From: Clostridiales bacterium
GTDB taxonomy: Bacteria; Bacillota; Clostridia; Lachnospirales; WQUN01
DNA length: 37,569 nucleotides
Direction: 5' to 3'
Assembly: GCA_031269465.1 (NCBI GenBank)
Contig: JAISZB010000364.1
Location: 1 to 37,569 of the forward strand
Positions 24,354 to 32,888 of the stretch are shown here, one piece after another. Made by a program: the position numbers and the translations under genes. The notes under the pieces were generated by a model, which was not told the origin of the DNA, ran no database searches, and saw only the letters and a list, made by a program, of their open reading frames with translations. Within the stretch, counting starts at the first letter, position 1. Each line of letters opens with the position of its first letter.

Positions 24354-26687
24354 ATGTCCCGTTGGAAAAAGCTTCCTGGAAATCCTGAAGCCGATCCGCG
24401 AGCTGTCGCGTCAGGCGAAGGGTACCGCGTCACTGTACTCGCTTCACGGCTGATTCGCCTTGAGTACAGCGAAAAGAATGTATTCACGGATTTGCCTACA
24501 AAGGCGGTTATAAACCGCCTTTTCCCGGTTCCCGAATTCAGGGTCTCGGAAAGGCCGGACTTTATAGAGATAAGCACGGCTGAACTTATCCTTCGCTACA
24601 ACAAAGGCCCATTTAGCGCTAATGGACTTGAAATTGAGGTTCTGGGCGGCGTTACAGCGTATAACAGCGTCTGGAGGTATGCAGGCGAGCCTGAGATGCT
24701 TGGCGGAACCGCTCGCACCCTGGATGGAGCGGACGGGGAGATCAGACTTTTTGACAGCGTTTTCTCCGTAAACGGCTATGCTGTCATGGATGATTCGAAT
24801 TCTTTTGTTGTGGATGAAGACGGGTGGGTTCGCGCAAGAGCCTCAGGCGGGATTGATTTGTATTTTTTCGGTTACGGCAGAGATTTTCTTGGAGGACTCA
24901 AAGATTTCTACGCCCTATCCGGCGCCACGCCCATGCTTCCGCGCTGGGCGCTGGGCAACTGGTGGAGCAGGTTCCATGCCTACAGCGAGGATGGGTACAA
25001 GGAACTAATTGAGCGCTTTAAAAAGGAAGAAGTTCCGCTTTGCGTGTCGGTTCTGGATATGGACTGGCATTTGACCGAAGTGGATCCGAAGTACGGAAGC
25101 GGATGGACAGGGTATACCTGGAATAAAAAACTGTTTCCTGATCCCGAAAGATTCATGAGGTGGCTGCATGAGCAAGGGCTTAAGATCACGCTTAATGTGC
25201 ATCCGGCGGACGGGGTTCGCGCGTTCGAGGAAAAATACTTGGAAATGGCTGGCCGCCTAGGCGTTGACGCTGAAAACGAGAGAAAAATCGAATTTGACGC
25301 ATCCAATCCGGATTTCATGGAGGCGTACTTTGAAATCCTTAACCGCCCCAATGAAAAGATGGGCGTGGACTTCTGGTGGCTGGACTGGCAGCAGGAAGGC
25401 GGCTCTAAGCATGGAGGACTGGATCCGCTGTGGATCCTGAACCATTATCACTTCATGGACATGGTGGGAAGGGGCGAAAGGCCTCTGATACTCTCAAGAT
25501 ACGCAGGGCCTGGGAGCCATCGCTATCCGCTGGGGTTTTCGGGCGATTCTTGCATTACGTGGAAATCACTGGACTTTCAGCCTTACTTTACATCCGCTTC
25601 ATCGAATGCGGGGTATGCTTGGTGGAGCCATGACATAGGCGGACACTTCAAAGGAATGCATTCGGATGAGCTTCAGCTGAGGTGGCTGCAGTTCGGCGTT
25701 TTTTCTCCCATCATGAGGCTGCACAGCTCCAGCAACCCTTTCACCTCAAAGGTTCCGTGGCGCTTTGACTCAAGTGGGCGCGATACGGCGAAGCGGTTCA
25801 TGCGGCTCAGGCATCAGCTTGTGCCATACCTGTACGCCATGATGGAGCGCGCGCACAGGATGGGTGAACCGCTGATCCAGCCTCTGTACTATAAATGCCC
25901 TGAAGAGCGCGCCGCTTATTCCGCGAAAAACGAATATTTCTTCGGAACTGAGCTTCTGGTGTGCCCGATGACTACGCCTTGCGATCCGAAAACAAAGCTC
26001 GCGGAATTTTCCGCCTGGCTTCCGCAAGGCAAGTGGTACGACGTGTTTTCGGGCTGGGAGTATGAAGGCGGAAGGCTGTTGAATCTTTACAGGCCTCTGG
26101 AGTCTATTCCGGTTCTTGCCAAAGCTGGAGCGATAGTGCCTTTGAGCAGGGATATGAGAAATGGAGCGCAGAATCCGGAAAATTTAGAGGTTTGGATCTT
26201 TGCGGGAAATGATGGGGAATTTGAGCTTTATGAAGACAATGGCATGTCTGGGGAAGGCCTCGAAAAAGTTGTGACAAGGTTGAAGCTTGATTCTTCTGGG
26301 TTTTCTATTCTCCCTCCTGTAGGGGATTATTCGATTCTCCCGGTAAAGAGGCGCTGGCGCCTATGCTTTTACGGATTCAAAAAAGGATCTTTCGCATGCG
26401 ATGCCGATGAGCGGCGCGGGATGCAGGCAATTGAAGTCGAGTTGGGCCGGGAAGGGGCTTTCATGCCGATTGAGGCTAGCTTGGAGGGGCGAGGCAAAGT
26501 TCAAAGGATGGAGGATGTTTTCTCGCTGCTATCGCGGGCGGAGATTGAATATGAGATGAAGGCGCTCATTTATCAAATTGCCGGGAAGAAAGAGCCGGCT
26601 CACGCGCTTATGGGCGAGCTTCAAGCGTTGGGGCTTGAGCCTTCTCTTCATGGAGCTCTGGTCGAGAGCATTTCGTCATGGAAATGA
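24354..26687 (+). CDS. Glycoside hydrolase family 31 (alpha-glucosidase/alpha-xylosidase type)
   Basis: The 777-aa cytoplasmic enzyme (no signal peptide) has an N-terminal beta domain, the (beta/alpha)8 barrel and C-terminal beta domains. The nucleophile is Asp344 in FWWLDWQQEG and the acid/base Asp398 in GFSGDSCITW. LGNWWSRFHAYSEDGYKELI, LDMDWH, and WWSHDIGGH are further GH31 barrel motifs. The aromatic WLDWQ variant is seen in uncharacterised GH31 subfamilies related to alpha-glucosidases. GAGGAG precedes the ATG. With the LacI gene and transporter it suggests uptake then intracellular breakdown of an alpha-linked oligosaccharide. Exact linkage specificity cannot be read from the sequence. 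Confidence 0.92.
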   Translation: MSRWKKLPGNPEADPRAVASGEGYRVTVLASRLIRLEYSEKNVFTDLPTKAVINRLFPVPEFRVSERPDFIEISTAELILRYNKGPFSANGLEIEVLGGVTAYNSVWRYAGEPEMLGGTARTLDGADGEIRLFDSVFSVNGYAVMDDSNSFVVDEDGWVRARASGGIDLYFFGYGRDFLGGLKDFYALSGATPMLPRWALGNWWSRFHAYSEDGYKELIERFKKEEVPLCVSVLDMDWHLTEVDPKYGSGWTGYTWNKKLFPDPERFMRWLHEQGLKITLNVHPADGVRAFEEKYLEMAGRLGVDAENERKIEFDASNPDFMEAYFEILNRPNEKMGVDFWWLDWQQEGGSKHGGLDPLWILNHYHFMDMVGRGERPLILSRYAGPGSHRYPLGFSGDSCITWKSLDFQPYFTSASSNAGYAWWSHDIGGHFKGMHSDELQLRWLQFGVFSPIMRLHSSSNPFTSKVPWRFDSSGRDTAKRFMRLRHQLVPYLYAMMERAHRMGEPLIQPLYYKCPEERAAYSAKNEYFFGTELLVCPMTTPCDPKTKLAEFSAWLPQGKWYDVFSGWEYEGGRLLNLYRPLESIPVLAKAGAIVPLSRDMRNGAQNPENLEVWIFAGNDGEFELYEDNGMSGEGLEKVVTRLKLDSSGFSILPPVGDYSILPVKRRWRLCFYGFKKGSFACDADERRGMQAIEVELGREGAFMPIEASLEGRGKVQRMEDVFSLLSRAEIEYEMKALIYQIAGKKEPAHALMGELQALGLEPSLHGALVESISSWK

Positions 26688-26770
26688 TTGTAAAAAAAGC
26701 GGCTGCGGCCGCAATCTCCATCGCCGTCAAAAGAGCCGAGGCAGGCAACCCTCTTTTAGAAAAGCGCTAA
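26684..26770 (+). CDS. Possible 28-aa coupled peptide
   Basis: Its ATG overlaps the GH31 stop codon (ATGA), the arrangement of translationally coupled genes. The peptide begins MIVKKAAAAAISIAVKRAE and ends PLLEKR: Ala-rich, amphipathic and basic. It may be the stump of a truncated downstream gene. I see no family for it. Confidence 0.3.
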   Translation: MIVKKAAAAAISIAVKRAEAGNPLLEKR

Positions 26771-26915
26771 GCCGCCTCGAAACTCCATTGCGGCTTGCCC
26801 TTGCCGGCTTTGCAACCTTTGCGGCCTCAGCCTGCTCGCATTAGATTAGAGGCTAGAAAACGGGCGCCCATAGCAAAATGCTTTCATTCCACGCTCCGAA
26901 GCGGTATAATTGTTA

Positions 26916-26988
26916 TACCGATTTGCAGCCAGACGCGCTTTAGCTTGATTCTTAAGCTAAAGCAGGAAATTGCATATGCAAATCAGTA
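26916..26988. mobile_element. TA-flanked palindromic element, 73 bp
   Basis: The ends are TACCGATTTGCA and TGCATATGCAAATCAGTA with TA outside (26914-26915, 26989-26990). The inner stem GCTTTAGCTTGA / TTAAGCTAAAGC differs from all other copies. The right end contributes an in-frame ATG-CAA-ATC-AGT-ATA upstream of the aldo/keto reductase start. Confidence 0.85.
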
Positions 26989-27020
26989 TAAAAGAGTTCC
27001 TCGTGCAAGGAGGCATAAGA

Positions 27021-27983
27021 TTGCAAACGGCAAAGCTTGGGAGAACAGAACTTGAAGTTTCAACTGCGGGATTAGGCTGCGGAGGATTTTCACGCATAGG
27101 ATTGGAGCGAGGAGGGCAAGCGCACGCGGCGGGCATTGTCAAGGCTGCCTATGATGCAGGAATAACATTTTATGACACTTCAGCCGCCTATGGCACTGAA
27201 GCGGCTCTGGGAGAAGGGTTGGCCGGACTTCCAAGGCATAGCTACACATTGTCGACAAAGTTCCCATATCGCGGCCCCGGCGGACTCAATAGCGGGCGGC
27301 TCCGCCACGAAGGCCTGAAAGCTCCGGAAGAACTGGAGCGCACGCTGGATCAAAGCTTGGCTTTTCTAAAGACGGACTATATTGATGTCTATCACATACA
27401 TGCCGCCACAATTGACGACTATCCCTGGATTAAGGACAACCTTTTGCCAGAGATGATTAAGGTGAAAGAAAAAGGCAAGATCCGATATCTAGGCGTCACT
27501 GAAATGTTTGCTTCCGATACGAGCCACGTGATGCTTAAATCAGCTCTTGCAGATGATATCTTTGATGTGGTGATGACGGGATACAACATCATAAACCCGT
27601 CAGCCGCGAAAAACGTGCTGCCTGTCGCAGCGAAAAGCAATGTTGCAACTCTTTGCATGTTTGCGGTGAGATCGGCTTTATCGAATCCGGAGAAGCTTGC
27701 GGCTTCAATAAAGAAGATTTTGGAAAGCGGCCAGGGAGGAGAGGGCTTGAACGAGCATTCGCTCGACTTTCTGGTTTCTTCCGGCGCCGCTTCAAGCATT
27801 CCGGAGGCCGCGTACAGGTTTTGCCGCCATGCTCCGGGGATAAGCGTCGTTTTGACGGGAACCGGAAGCGCCGAGCATTTGCGGCAAAACATAAAGGCCC
27901 TGGAAATGCCGGCACTGCCTGATGAAGCTTTAAAACGCCTAGAAGCTCTTTTTGGGAATGTTGACTGCGTCAGCGGGCAGTGA
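27021..27983 (+). CDS. Aldo/keto reductase
   Basis: The 320-aa NADPH-dependent oxidoreductase of the (beta/alpha)8 AKR superfamily has the catalytic tetrad visible: Asp52 and Tyr57 in FYDTSAAYGTE, Lys80 in LSTKF, His127 in YHIHA. The start is taken as TTG 27021 because AAGGAGG ends 7 bases upstream, giving TAKLGRTELEVS, the normal AKR opening. An in-frame extension to ATG 26970 or 26976 would add residues coded by the palindromic element. The gene follows GH31 and is likely part of the sugar-use locus (sugar or aldehyde reduction). A terminator follows. Confidence 0.9.
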   Translation: MQTAKLGRTELEVSTAGLGCGGFSRIGLERGGQAHAAGIVKAAYDAGITFYDTSAAYGTEAALGEGLAGLPRHSYTLSTKFPYRGPGGLNSGRLRHEGLKAPEELERTLDQSLAFLKTDYIDVYHIHAATIDDYPWIKDNLLPEMIKVKEKGKIRYLGVTEMFASDTSHVMLKSALADDIFDVVMTGYNIINPSAAKNVLPVAAKSNVATLCMFAVRSALSNPEKLAASIKKILESGQGGEGLNEHSLDFLVSSGAASSIPEAAYRFCRHAPGISVVLTGTGSAEHLRQNIKALEMPALPDEALKRLEALFGNVDCVSGQ

Positions 27984-28012
27984 GCGCATTGTCTTTATAG
28001 CGTACAGCCAAA

Positions 28013-28074
28013 GGCGCCGATTCCGATGCCGGATTAGCTTGAATAATCCTGCGCCGGAATCGGCGCTTTTAATG
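28013..28074 (+). terminator. Terminator after the aldo/keto reductase
   Basis: A long two-step stem: GCGCCGATTCCG pairs with CGGAATCGGCGC, and inside it GGATTA pairs with TAATCC, followed by TTTT. Confidence 0.85.
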
Positions 28075-28684
28075 CTTATAAGTCAAAATGGTGCAATTGA
28101 TGGGGTTGCTCCCAAAAAGCCAAAAGGTTAAATGTTAAGGAGCGCTTAAAATTATGCATAGACTTTAGAGTTGATATTTGATATACTAAAAAGGCTTAAA
28201 TGATAAAAATATGGCTGAAAATAATAAATAATGCGGCAGAGATCCCGTTGACTCAATTCTCCCAAGGCGGCAGCCGCTCGCTGGATCCGTAACGAGAAGC
28301 TTGGCTAACGGAGCTAAAGGCTATGCAGTAAAAAGGACGCTTTAGCGTGTTGGCTGAGGAAAGCGGATGCAGCTGCCGGAGTTTTGGCATTGGCTCAAAG
28401 CTTGGTACAGTCTTCTAACGCTTTATTAAAAAAGTTTCTATAGGCATCTAAGCTTGAGGCGACGTTTCATTGGCGGTTTTGCCCGGGACTGCTAGCGCTA
28501 AATGGCATATGCGAATCGGCATGGCGTTTGCGCAGCGTCAGAAAAGTCCAAAAAGCTTTTTCCCTCTGCGCGGCAGAACCGGGCTTTTTAGACTGCCGCA
28601 GGGGGGCGAAGCGCCTCAGGCATTTGCCCATGCGCGGACGATGGCGCTGATTTGGTTTTCTAGTTCATATATGGATGGCGAGGG
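28075..28684. other. Gap before the membrane-protein gene
   Basis: No gene recognised. TATACT at 28182-28187 could be a -10 element, with only a weak -35 (TAGACT). Near 28502-28522 CATATGCGAATCGGCAT resembles a single diverged end of the palindromic element. Confidence 0.45.
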
Positions 28685-30454
28685 ATGGTTTTGCTCAAAA
28701 AGATAAGTTCTTTTTTCCATAGATTCAGCCTTGAACCCAGCGTCTGGATGGCTGTTGCAATAGCCGTCCCATTGCTTCTTCTTGCTGCTCTGGAGCTGAT
28801 TTCTTATAGGCTTGGCGGCATTTACAATGTTGCCGCTTCACGTCTGTGGCTTTTCTACATGGTTGTTTTCTTCGTTTTTTGCTATAAAATAATTATAGGC
28901 TGCTTGATAGACGATGTGAAAAGAAAAAACTTCCTGCCCTTGATACTCATTGCCGCAGCAGGAGCGGTAATTTTTTGGGGCCTGGGAAATCCTGAATACA
29001 GGCAGGCCAACTATGAAGCCGCGCAACAGCTCGGCGACGGGGTCGCAGCTTTGAGATCCGAAGATATGAATTATCACAGCTTCGCCTTTATCGGCTACCC
29101 TGTCCGCCAATACGCCATGCTTGCGATTCCTTCGCTTCTATTCGGCCCGTCTCTATGGGCGTTGCAATTTCCATTTGATTTTTGCTTCTTTACAGGATTA
29201 TTGATGTTTTATGCGGGACTGAAAAGGTATTTTAGGGGAAAGTCCTTTAATTTCTGCGCTGTTATAACTGCGGCGAGCATTTTCGCGAGTCCGTTCGTAG
29301 TGCGGTACATGTTTATCCGAGAGCAGACTTTCATTCCCCTCTCATTCGTTTTGATTGCGGTTGGGCTTTATATTATCCTATACATCGACTACAGCGTGGA
29401 ATCCATAATCGCGGCTGGATTTTGCACCGCCATATTGGGTTCAATGTACACTCCCGGCCTGTCGGCATGCGCTTTGGCTCTTTACAGCCTCGTATATGCA
29501 TTGGCGTCAAGAATTCGAAAAAAGAGGCTTAAGCGCAAGAAGGATCTGCCTGCCATAAAGTTTCTCAACCAATCCTTCATCAAGCTATTGCCGGTTAACG
29601 GGATTGTTTTATTTGCAGGGGCGACCCTTCTTTGCACCATCCTTAAAATGGCGGAAGGAAACCAGCTTACAACTCAAGGACTTGATCTGGAGTTCGTCAA
29701 GAACACGATTAAGATGATTTTGACAGAGAACCCATATGGAGTCTTCACATTTTTCACTCCGATCGCCCTGCTCTTCTTTTTCCTGGCAGGACTCGGGTTC
29801 TATGGCGCTTATGGGGCGGCTTTGGCTCTATGGTCCGCAGCTTGCGTGATAGTGTCTCTCGTTATGAAGGGGTACGCCCCGACTTCCATTGTAAATGTGC
29901 AAAGGGCGATGATTATAGTTCCTGTTGACATGGCTTTCATCTTCATTGGATTTTTCAACTTTGTAGAGTCTTGGAAGCTTAAGAAGGCGTTCAAGTACGC
30001 CGCAACTGGCATTGCGGCGGCGCTAGTCGCCGCTTCCGCGTGGAGAAACTGCACTGGCGGCTTCAATGTCGCGCCGAATGTTGATCCGCATATTTCAGCT
30101 GTCAACACTTACCTGAGCCTGGAGATTCTGGATGAGATTAAGGAGCATCCGGAATTTGAAAATGCAAGCCCCGCTCTCATATATTTTCCGGACTACACGT
30201 TGGAGTCGAACATATGGGACTATATGAAATATTTCGCCCCGAATCTTAGAGTGAGGGTTTTTCTTGACGAGGAATTTCAGATGGATATGGATGAAAGCCA
30301 AGGAATTCTCATATACAGCAAGGACAGAAGCAAAATTCCCGAGGAGCTGGTTGCGAAATACGGAGAGCCTTCATCAAAGGTTCAGAAGATTGGCGATATA
30401 GAATACACGTTTTATGAGATTGCAGCTGTTCCGAGTCAATCACCCCATAGCTAA
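28685..30454 (+). CDS. Large multi-pass membrane protein, possibly GT-C glycosyltransferase-like
   Basis: The 589-aa protein has about ten hydrophobic helices over residues 20-450, a soluble loop after the second or third (about 98-135, EYRQANYEAAQQLGDGVAAL), and a C-terminal soluble domain of about 130 residues. A periplasmic first loop with acidic residues followed by many helices and a soluble tail is the layout of GT-C enzymes that use polyprenyl-sugar donors, but I see no decisive motif. The start is uncertain: GCGAGGG touches the ATG at 28685, so a TTG a few codons later may be used. It stands alone between long gaps. Function unknown; membrane location is sure. Confidence 0.65.
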   Translation: MVLLKKISSFFHRFSLEPSVWMAVAIAVPLLLLAALELISYRLGGIYNVAASRLWLFYMVVFFVFCYKIIIGCLIDDVKRKNFLPLILIAAAGAVIFWGLGNPEYRQANYEAAQQLGDGVAALRSEDMNYHSFAFIGYPVRQYAMLAIPSLLFGPSLWALQFPFDFCFFTGLLMFYAGLKRYFRGKSFNFCAVITAASIFASPFVVRYMFIREQTFIPLSFVLIAVGLYIILYIDYSVESIIAAGFCTAILGSMYTPGLSACALALYSLVYALASRIRKKRLKRKKDLPAIKFLNQSFIKLLPVNGIVLFAGATLLCTILKMAEGNQLTTQGLDLEFVKNTIKMILTENPYGVFTFFTPIALLFFFLAGLGFYGAYGAALALWSAACVIVSLVMKGYAPTSIVNVQRAMIIVPVDMAFIFIGFFNFVESWKLKKAFKYAATGIAAALVAASAWRNCTGGFNVAPNVDPHISAVNTYLSLEILDEIKEHPEFENASPALIYFPDYTLESNIWDYMKYFAPNLRVRVFLDEEFQMDMDESQGILIYSKDRSKIPEELVAKYGEPSSKVQKIGDIEYTFYEIAAVPSQSPHS

Positions 30455-31384
30455 AGCTAGGAGCTTTGCAATAAGTCCTGATTGACTAGACTAAGTCTTC
30501 AGAGAGACTCAACGACGCTCCTACGCATAAAATTCGATTGATAAATTTTGCAAATTTAAATATATAGCCTCTTCAACTTTTTTTTCAAAGATTTTGTGCT
30601 ATTTTGACTCAGGCTCTCCACATGAAAAGAATTTTAGGCAGTCTAGCAAAGTATTTTTTGTTGCAATTTTCAAAAACACTCTATTGAACAGACTGCGGAA
30701 GACGTCGAATTGTAGAGGCAGCATTGTCTCCTATAAAATTCCATGTTAAAAATATAAAAAGACAGATCACCCCGTCCGGGCTGCCTTGGAAGCCACCAGC
30801 GACGAAAAGGCAAAACGCAACATTTTCAAGTCTCTCAGGGCAATCGAAGCTTTTGCGGCTTTTTCATGCATCGCGCTAGGCTTGATCCAAATGGCTTCTG
30901 TAAAATATTCAATCAAATGCAATAAATAAATAGATTTGCAGGTTCCAAAAACTGCATTGAATATGCCTCTGAAGAGTCCCAGATCTATTATATAAGGAAA
31001 AATATCCCAGCTTTTTTTGCGGTTACCCAGTTTGCCTGCATTTAAGATTATTTCCTCCAAAAAAAGCAAGAGTCCTGCAGCCTATTTCGATAACTGCATC
31101 CTGGTTTCGTAAAAATGGGAAAACCAGGAAGTTTGCGTGATTTAATTTCATATAGAAACATATCGGGTTTGCCATCCAAGGGGAAAGTGCGCCATTGGCA
31201 AAATCCCAGGATATAAAAGGAAATCCAGACTGCCCCTGCATCTCTAGCCTTTATGCCATGTGGCCGTTGCCAATGATGACATTTAAATACATAAAGCTCC
31301 TCTTTGTCAAGATAAGCAGAATTCCAAAAGAGTTAATCTATAATCGAATTTAGTCAAGTAAAACCAATTAATGCAAAAAATCTC
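30455..31384. other. Long gap, probably eroded sequence
   Basis: Minus-strand frames at 30767-31069 and 31023-31241 run together in different phases, and a 13-codon frame (ATG 31295, AAAGAGGAG upstream, TTGACA before it) precedes them. This looks like one broken minus-strand gene of about 170 codons, but I cannot name a family. Bases 30455-30760 are AT-rich and appear empty. Confidence 0.4.
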
Positions 31385-31597
31385 TTGACTGTCAAATTTG
31401 ACGAGGCGGAAAAATACTTGCCGACCGCAGAGGATAAAATAGCACGCGATTCTATCCCCAGCGTAAAAGCGCACGCTTGGTGGCTTCGCTCTCCCGGAGC
31501 TACTGTAATGTCCGCCGTAGCCGACGTAATTGCTATAAACGGCGGCAACGATACAGAAGGCGGTGTCCGTCCGGCTTTGTGGCTCAATTTGCAGTAA
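31385..31597 (+). pseudogene. DUF6273 protein, C-terminal fragment
   Basis: The frame ends with AHAWWLRSPGATVMSAVADV and INGGNDTEGGVRPALWLNLQ. This is the C-terminal signature of DUF6273 proteins (WWLRSPG ... GVRPALWLNL), found in many secreted or phage-linked proteins of gut Firmicutes. The N-terminal two thirds is absent and no ribosome site is present, so it is a remnant. Confidence 0.7.
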
Positions 31598-31810
31598 ATG
31601 CTCATCCTCCGTCAATCTGTCGCCGAAACTAGGTGTGGATGTTCTGAAAACCTACAACGCCTGCCGAGGAAGGAAGCGCGGGGTTGCGCGCAGGCGACGC
31701 GGGAGCAGGCGCTTGTCATCACAGTGAGAATGGTGGAGAAGTTAGGCGCGCAACGGCGCTTCAGACGCGCACAATCGCGGCGTAAGCCGTGAGAAAAACC
31801 CGAAGGGCAT
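31598..31810. other. GC-rich stretch without a clear gene
   Basis: An open frame (31598-31792) has Arg-rich, composition-like coding but no known motif or ribosome site. Possibly another remnant. Confidence 0.35.
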
Positions 31811-31852
31811 AAATCCCCGCAAGGCGTGAATACAAGCCTTGCGGGGATTTTT
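31811..31852 (+). terminator. Rho-independent terminator
   Basis: AAATCCCCGCAAGGC pairs with GCCTTGCGGGGATTT around a 10-base loop, followed by Ts. It isolates the AbrB-VapC operon from upstream transcription. Confidence 0.85.
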
Positions 31853-31874
31853 TGTGTTTAGCGAAATGTTTTCC

Positions 31875-31903
31875 TTGATTGTCGGCAATAATAAGTGCAT
31901 ACT
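31875..31903 (+). promoter_or_regulatory. Promoter of the abrB-vapC pair
   Basis: TTGATT (31875-31880) and CATACT (31898-31903) with a 17-base spacer, 31 bases before the antitoxin ATG. Confidence 0.5.
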
Positions 31904-31933
31904 TGATGTAAGGAAAGTAAGGAGGAATTCAAA

Positions 31934-32209
31934 ATGGAAGTTGCCAAGATAACGTCAAAAGGCCAGATAACCATCCCCGTCGCAATCCGCAAGAGCATGA
32001 AACTGAAAGATGGCGACAAAGTATTGTTCGTTCCGGATGGGAACAGGTATTATGTCGAAAACGCAGCTATGGTCGCCATCAATCGGATGCAGGAGGCTTT
32101 CGCGGGAGAAGCGGAGCGTTTGGGACTGGAAACCGAGGATGATGCAGCAGCGATGGTCAAGGAAATCCGGCGTGACCGATGGGAGAAGAAACATGCGGAT
32201 AATGCTTGA
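31934..32209 (+). CDS. AbrB/MazE-type antitoxin
   Basis: The 91-aa protein has an N-terminal swapped-hairpin AbrB (SpoVT) DNA-binding domain: EVAKITSKGQITIPVAIRK followed by LKDGDKVLF (residues 2-32). The C-terminal half is helical and acidic/basic (EAERLGLETEDDAAAMVKEI), the part that would grip the toxin. AAGGAGG precedes the ATG. The PIN-domain gene starts inside its 3' end. It should neutralise the toxin and repress the operon. Confidence 0.88.
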   Translation: MEVAKITSKGQITIPVAIRKSMKLKDGDKVLFVPDGNRYYVENAAMVAINRMQEAFAGEAERLGLETEDDAAAMVKEIRRDRWEKKHADNA

Positions 32210-32597
32210 CGCAAATCTCCTCGCTTCAATGTTCTTGTTTCCCAACGGGTTCATGAGCCGCCTCAAAGAAGCGCTTTGCTCCGAGAATCAAATTCTGCTC
32301 TGCGCTTACGTCGTTGATGAGTTGAAAGATGTTGTTGCCAGTAAGTTTCCGGCGAGGCCGGCCGATATTGACTGGTTTTTGAAGTCCTTTACATATACGC
32401 CCGTCTACGCGCCGGAGCGGTTCAACTCGGATGATTATCCGGAAATCCGTGATATTGCCGACCTGCCAGTTCTGGTGTCAGCCATTTTGGAGGATGCGGA
32501 CGTTCTCATCACCGGCGACAAAGGCTTCAACGATGTTAAATCGAAAAGCCGGAAATCCTCAAGCCTCATGATTTTATGGCAATATACGGCTGATTGA
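32193..32597 (+). CDS. PIN-domain toxin (VapC-like), C-terminus frameshifted
   Basis: The 134-aa PIN-domain endoribonuclease begins MRIMLDANLLAS with the first metal-binding Asp6; Glu43 (VVDELKDV) and Asp101/103 and Asp109 (DADVLITGDKGF) complete the acidic centre. The ATG (GGGAG upstream) overlaps the antitoxin by 17 bases. After GFNDV the present frame gives an unusual Ser/Lys-rich tail ending WQYTAD, while another frame reads IEKPEILKPHDFMAIYG and stops at 32593. That is the normal VapC ending, so a one-base-type indel near 32537-32541 has changed the last residues. Catalytic residues remain; activity is uncertain. Confidence 0.82.
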   Translation: MRIMLDANLLASMFLFPNGFMSRLKEALCSENQILLCAYVVDELKDVVASKFPARPADIDWFLKSFTYTPVYAPERFNSDDYPEIRDIADLPVLVSAILEDADVLITGDKGFNDVKSKSRKSSSLMILWQYTAD

Positions 32598-32624
32598 ACG
32601 TACCTAAAATAGCTCAGACCCGCT

Positions 32625-32657
32625 AACCATCAGTGTTTCGACACTGGTGGTTTTTTT
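32625..32657 (+). terminator. Terminator with UUCG tetraloop
   Basis: AACCATCAGTGT pairs with ACACTGGTGGTT around TTCG (12-bp stem with one G-T pair), followed by seven T. It ends the toxin-antitoxin operon. Confidence 0.9.
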
Positions 32658-32666
32658 GATTAAAAA

Positions 32667-32759
32667 CCCTTGACAAGCGGCGGCGGGGGCTCGCTGATAC
32701 TTGCGCCGGTAGACGCATTGAACGAGAAGCCCCGCCTCTTTAGGCGGCGGGAGTATGTC
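32667..32759 (+). pseudogene. IS605-family 3' remnant with right-end hairpin
   Basis: The frame TLVDALNEKPRL-like tail (read here as PVDALNEKPRLFRRREYV, 32706-32759) is the usual OrfB/TnpB C-terminus. It runs into the right-end hairpin CCCCGCCTCTTTAGGCGGCGGG at 32730-32751, nearly the same as that at 6977-7018. The rest of the gene is gone. The tail and hairpin are the support; no active TnpB can come from here. Confidence 0.65.
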
Positions 32760-32831
32760 GCCGGTGAAGTGAGAGATATATTCCAGCTTGAAGCGAATTT
32801 TACTCTGTCTTGGTTTAGTTTCTGATTTTCT

Positions 32832-32888
32832 GTCAAAGGGCCTGTAAAGGGGCTTGATTATATCAAGCCCCTTTACAGGCCCTTTGAC
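32832..32888. mobile_element. Palindromic element with 27-bp perfect stem
   Basis: Two 27-base arms, starting GTCAAAGGGCCTGTAAAGG and ending GGCTTGAT, pair perfectly around a TAT loop. Just outside are CTGATTTTC on the left and GCAAATCGGTATA on the right, the family's terminal repeats. The stem sequence is unlike other copies except for the CTTGATTAT centre. Confidence 0.85.

Noticed and set aside
26795..26990. A coding frame leading into the aldo/keto reductase from upstream
   Set aside because: The true start is better placed at TTG 27021 with AAGGAGG; the upstream extension is coded by a palindromic element.
30767..31241. Two minus-strand frames as separate genes
   Set aside because: They overlap in different phases and lack clear ribosome sites, more like one eroded gene; no family was recognised.
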